Shown here: piece by piece, positions 5,560 to 6,699 of the stretch
Layout of the letters: every line of letters starts with the position of its first letter
How positions within the stretch are numbered: position 1 is the stretch's first letter
Source: Deltaproteobacteria bacterium
GTDB taxonomy: Bacteria > Desulfobacterota > Desulfobacteria > Desulfobacterales > JAFDCJ01
Direction: 5' to 3'
DNA: 6,699 nt
Assembly (NCBI GenBank): GCA_024277475.1
Contig: JAJRVC010000084.1
Span: forward strand, 1 to 6,699
Position numbers and translations under genes: made by a program
Notes under the pieces: generated by a model
What the model was told of the DNA's origin: nothing
The model's input: only the letters and a program-made list of their open reading frames with translations
Databases searched by the model: none

Positions 5560-6017
5560 ATCGCGCCCAATCAAAACCTGACTCCCAAAACGGATTTACC
5601 TTGATCGAGGTTATCGCCACCATCATCGTCATGGGGATTCTGAGTGCCTTTTTTATTCACTTCATGGGAACCGCCCTGAATGACAGCCGGCAATCATTGG
5701 AGCAGGTGGCCGATGAGGCCAAAGCCGAGGGATTAATGGAGACAATTATCGCTGAATATGTCGAGAAAATCAATGCTGATCCGGATACAGCCCTGGCATT
5801 TATTGTGAATCGTGAATCAACCTATGAAAGTGATCCTGATTATGGCCTGCCGGTTAGCATGCAATACATCGTATTTGACGCCGGCGGAAATGAACAGCCA
5901 GACACCGGCGGGGGCAACAGGACTCTGAAAGTCACGGTTGAACCGCCGGGCTATAATTTAACGACAATTCTGACCAAAAGCCGTACGGATCCAAATCAGC
6001 CGCCGGTATATAGGTGA
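5556..6017 (+). CDS. GspI/PilV-like minor pseudopilin
   Basis: A 153-residue prepilin-like protein. The leader ends QNG (11-13), followed by FTLIEVIATIIVMGILSAFF with E18 at +5 and a membrane helix to about residue 36. The rest has a helical continuation (about 40-75) and a short Gly- and Asp-rich C-terminal domain (DAGGNEQPDTGGGN, 108-121), then a strand LKVTVEPPG (124-132). It starts within the stop of the preceding gene (ATGA), so the two are probably co-translated. Size and position as the second of three pilin-like genes point to a GspI-type or PilV/MshD-type subunit, but beyond the N-terminal methylation motif the sequence is poorly conserved and the exact subunit is not certain. Confidence 0.82.
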   Translation: MNRAQSKPDSQNGFTLIEVIATIIVMGILSAFFIHFMGTALNDSRQSLEQVADEAKAEGLMETIIAEYVEKINADPDTALAFIVNRESTYESDPDYGLPVSMQYIVFDAGGNEQPDTGGGNRTLKVTVEPPGYNLTTILTKSRTDPNQPPVYR

Positions 6018-6035
6018 TTGTTAGCAAAACTGCGC

Positions 6036-6070
6036 GGTTCCAGGTTCAGATTTCAAGGTTCAAAGGTTAC
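6036..6070 (-). repeat. GGTTCA-type phrase repeat, copy 4
   Basis: A run of degenerate units GGTTCCA, GGTTCAG, then AGGTTCAAAGGTTAC, starting 19 bp after the second pilin-like gene. It resembles the reverse complement of the TGAACC-type repeats but is more diverged. Confidence 0.45.
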
Positions 6071-6196
6071 AACCGGATGATACTGCTCCCAATATTAATC
6101 AAAATATAGGATACACGTCATACCACTTTAAGTGAAACGGATTGATAACCAGATAAAGACAGGGTTCCTTTGAGACGAGTTGTCGGGGGTTTTTTT

Positions 6197-6230
6197 AACC
6201 CTGAACGTTGAACCCTGAACCGCTCAACCT
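6197..6230 (+). repeat. TGAACC-type phrase repeat, copy 5
   Basis: AACCCTGAACGTTG, AACCCTGAACC and GCTCAACCT in succession; 6203-6230 is nearly identical to 4776-4803. It ends 10 nt before the start codon of the third pilin-like gene, where a ribosome-binding site would be expected, and is preceded by a G5T7 run (6185-6196). CAGGGTT upstream (about 6161-6167) complements AACCCTG (6197-6203). Confidence 0.7.
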
Positions 6231-6240
6231 TGTTTCTATT

Positions 6241-6699
6241 ATGAAAAACCAACAAGGCTTCACCCTTTTCGAACTCATTGCCGTCCTTATCCTGATCGGC
6301 GTCATTGCGTCTTTCGTCGCCTTTTTTCTCTACACCGGTTTTAAGGGCTACCTGAAGACTAAAATCGCCACCGAGGGCGCCCTCAATGCCCAAATGGCGC
6401 TGGATCGAATTGCACTGGAATTGCGAGATATCAGTGAGTTAACGAGCCCTCCATCCAGTACATCTTTATCCTATATAAGCGAAGATCTGACTTTGACCGG
6501 ATCACGGACTCTCAAGTACGAAAACCAAAAGGTTTTTATCAGGGTCGACACGACTGATTACATGTTACTGGATAATGTTTCAACGTTCAGCATATACAAA
6601 CCTTCCCCCCGGGACCTGGACAGTGATGGACAAATTGACGACGTTCCCTACATTGAAGTGGGAGTCAAGGTGAGTGAAAGCGGTAAGGAATTCAAAACA
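6241..6699 (+). CDS. GspJ/PilW-like pseudopilin, partial (continues past window)
   Basis: The first 153 codons of a gene with no stop before the right edge. The leader MKNQQG is followed by FTLFELIAVLILIGVIASFVAFFLY, with E11 at +5 and a membrane helix at about 7-31. The next segment, ALDRIALELRDI (73-84), resembles the post-helix region of GspJ/PilW proteins (a conserved R-x-x-x-x-L-R pattern). Residues 125-134 read DLDSDGQIDD, an acidic loop with the D-x-D-x-D-G spacing of dockerin and thrombospondin-3 calcium sites. No Shine-Dalgarno is visible before the ATG; the phrase repeat ends 10 nt upstream, and no in-frame upstream start offers a better choice. It lies 223 bp after the second pilin-like gene, on the same strand. 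The H-I-J-like order supports membership of one secretion or pilus system; a PilW-type subunit is the alternative. Confidence 0.83.
   Translation, partial: MKNQQGFTLFELIAVLILIGVIASFVAFFLYTGFKGYLKTKIATEGALNAQMALDRIALELRDISELTSPPSSTSLSYISEDLTLTGSRTLKYENQKVFIRVDTTDYMLLDNVSTFSIYKPSPRDLDSDGQIDDVPYIEVGVKVSESGKEFKT

Noticed and set aside
6118..6393. Minus-strand 91-codon open frame
   Set aside because: Antisense to the hydrophobic N-terminus of the third pseudopilin and to the phrase repeat; the plus-strand gene is far better supported.

Overview
The window looks like a chromosomal segment from a Gram-negative bacterium, with five complete genes and one that runs off the right edge. I favour a Desulfobacterota (delta-proteobacterial) source. 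This is an inference, from the gene mix (a CoA-transferase of the acetyl-CoA hydrolase family, a pseudopilin cluster, a lipoprotein with a standard lipobox) and from intergenic DNA packed with degenerate short-phrase repeats of a kind I associate with that group. No marker gene settles it.

Layout from left to right: a non-coding region (1-447) dominated by a long imperfect inverted repeat (13-150) and AT-rich phrase repeats; cutA (448-795, +); a convergent gap (796-1066); a minus-strand pair made of a C-terminally truncated AAA-type ATPase (2220-2879) and, 19 bp downstream, a DUF4185-like lipoprotein (1067-2200); an intergenic block (2880-3274) with a regular array of alternating GTCACG/CGTGAC sites just upstream of the ATPase; an acetyl-CoA hydrolase/transferase-family enzyme (3275-4690, -); a divergent intergenic region (4691-5064); and a plus-strand run of three pseudopilin-like genes (5065-5559, 5556-6017, and 6241 to the window edge).

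The three pilin-like proteins all carry a short leader ending in G, then F at +1 and E at +5, so they should be processed by a prepilin peptidase and act in one type II secretion or type IV pilus-like apparatus. Their order (H-like, I-like, J-like) resembles the minor pseudopilin order of type II secretion clusters. The first two overlap by ATGA. The third is set apart by 223 bp of repeat-bearing DNA and carries an acidic loop resembling a calcium-binding motif.

The least ordinary parts are non-coding: the 55-bp-period array of alternating half-sites upstream of the truncated ATPase, the 138-bp element that folds through two consecutive stems at the left edge, and the dispersed TGAACC-type phrase repeat, two copies of which match at 27 of 28 bases while lying 1.4 kb apart next to gene starts. 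I found no CRISPR array, rRNA, tRNA or intact insertion sequence.
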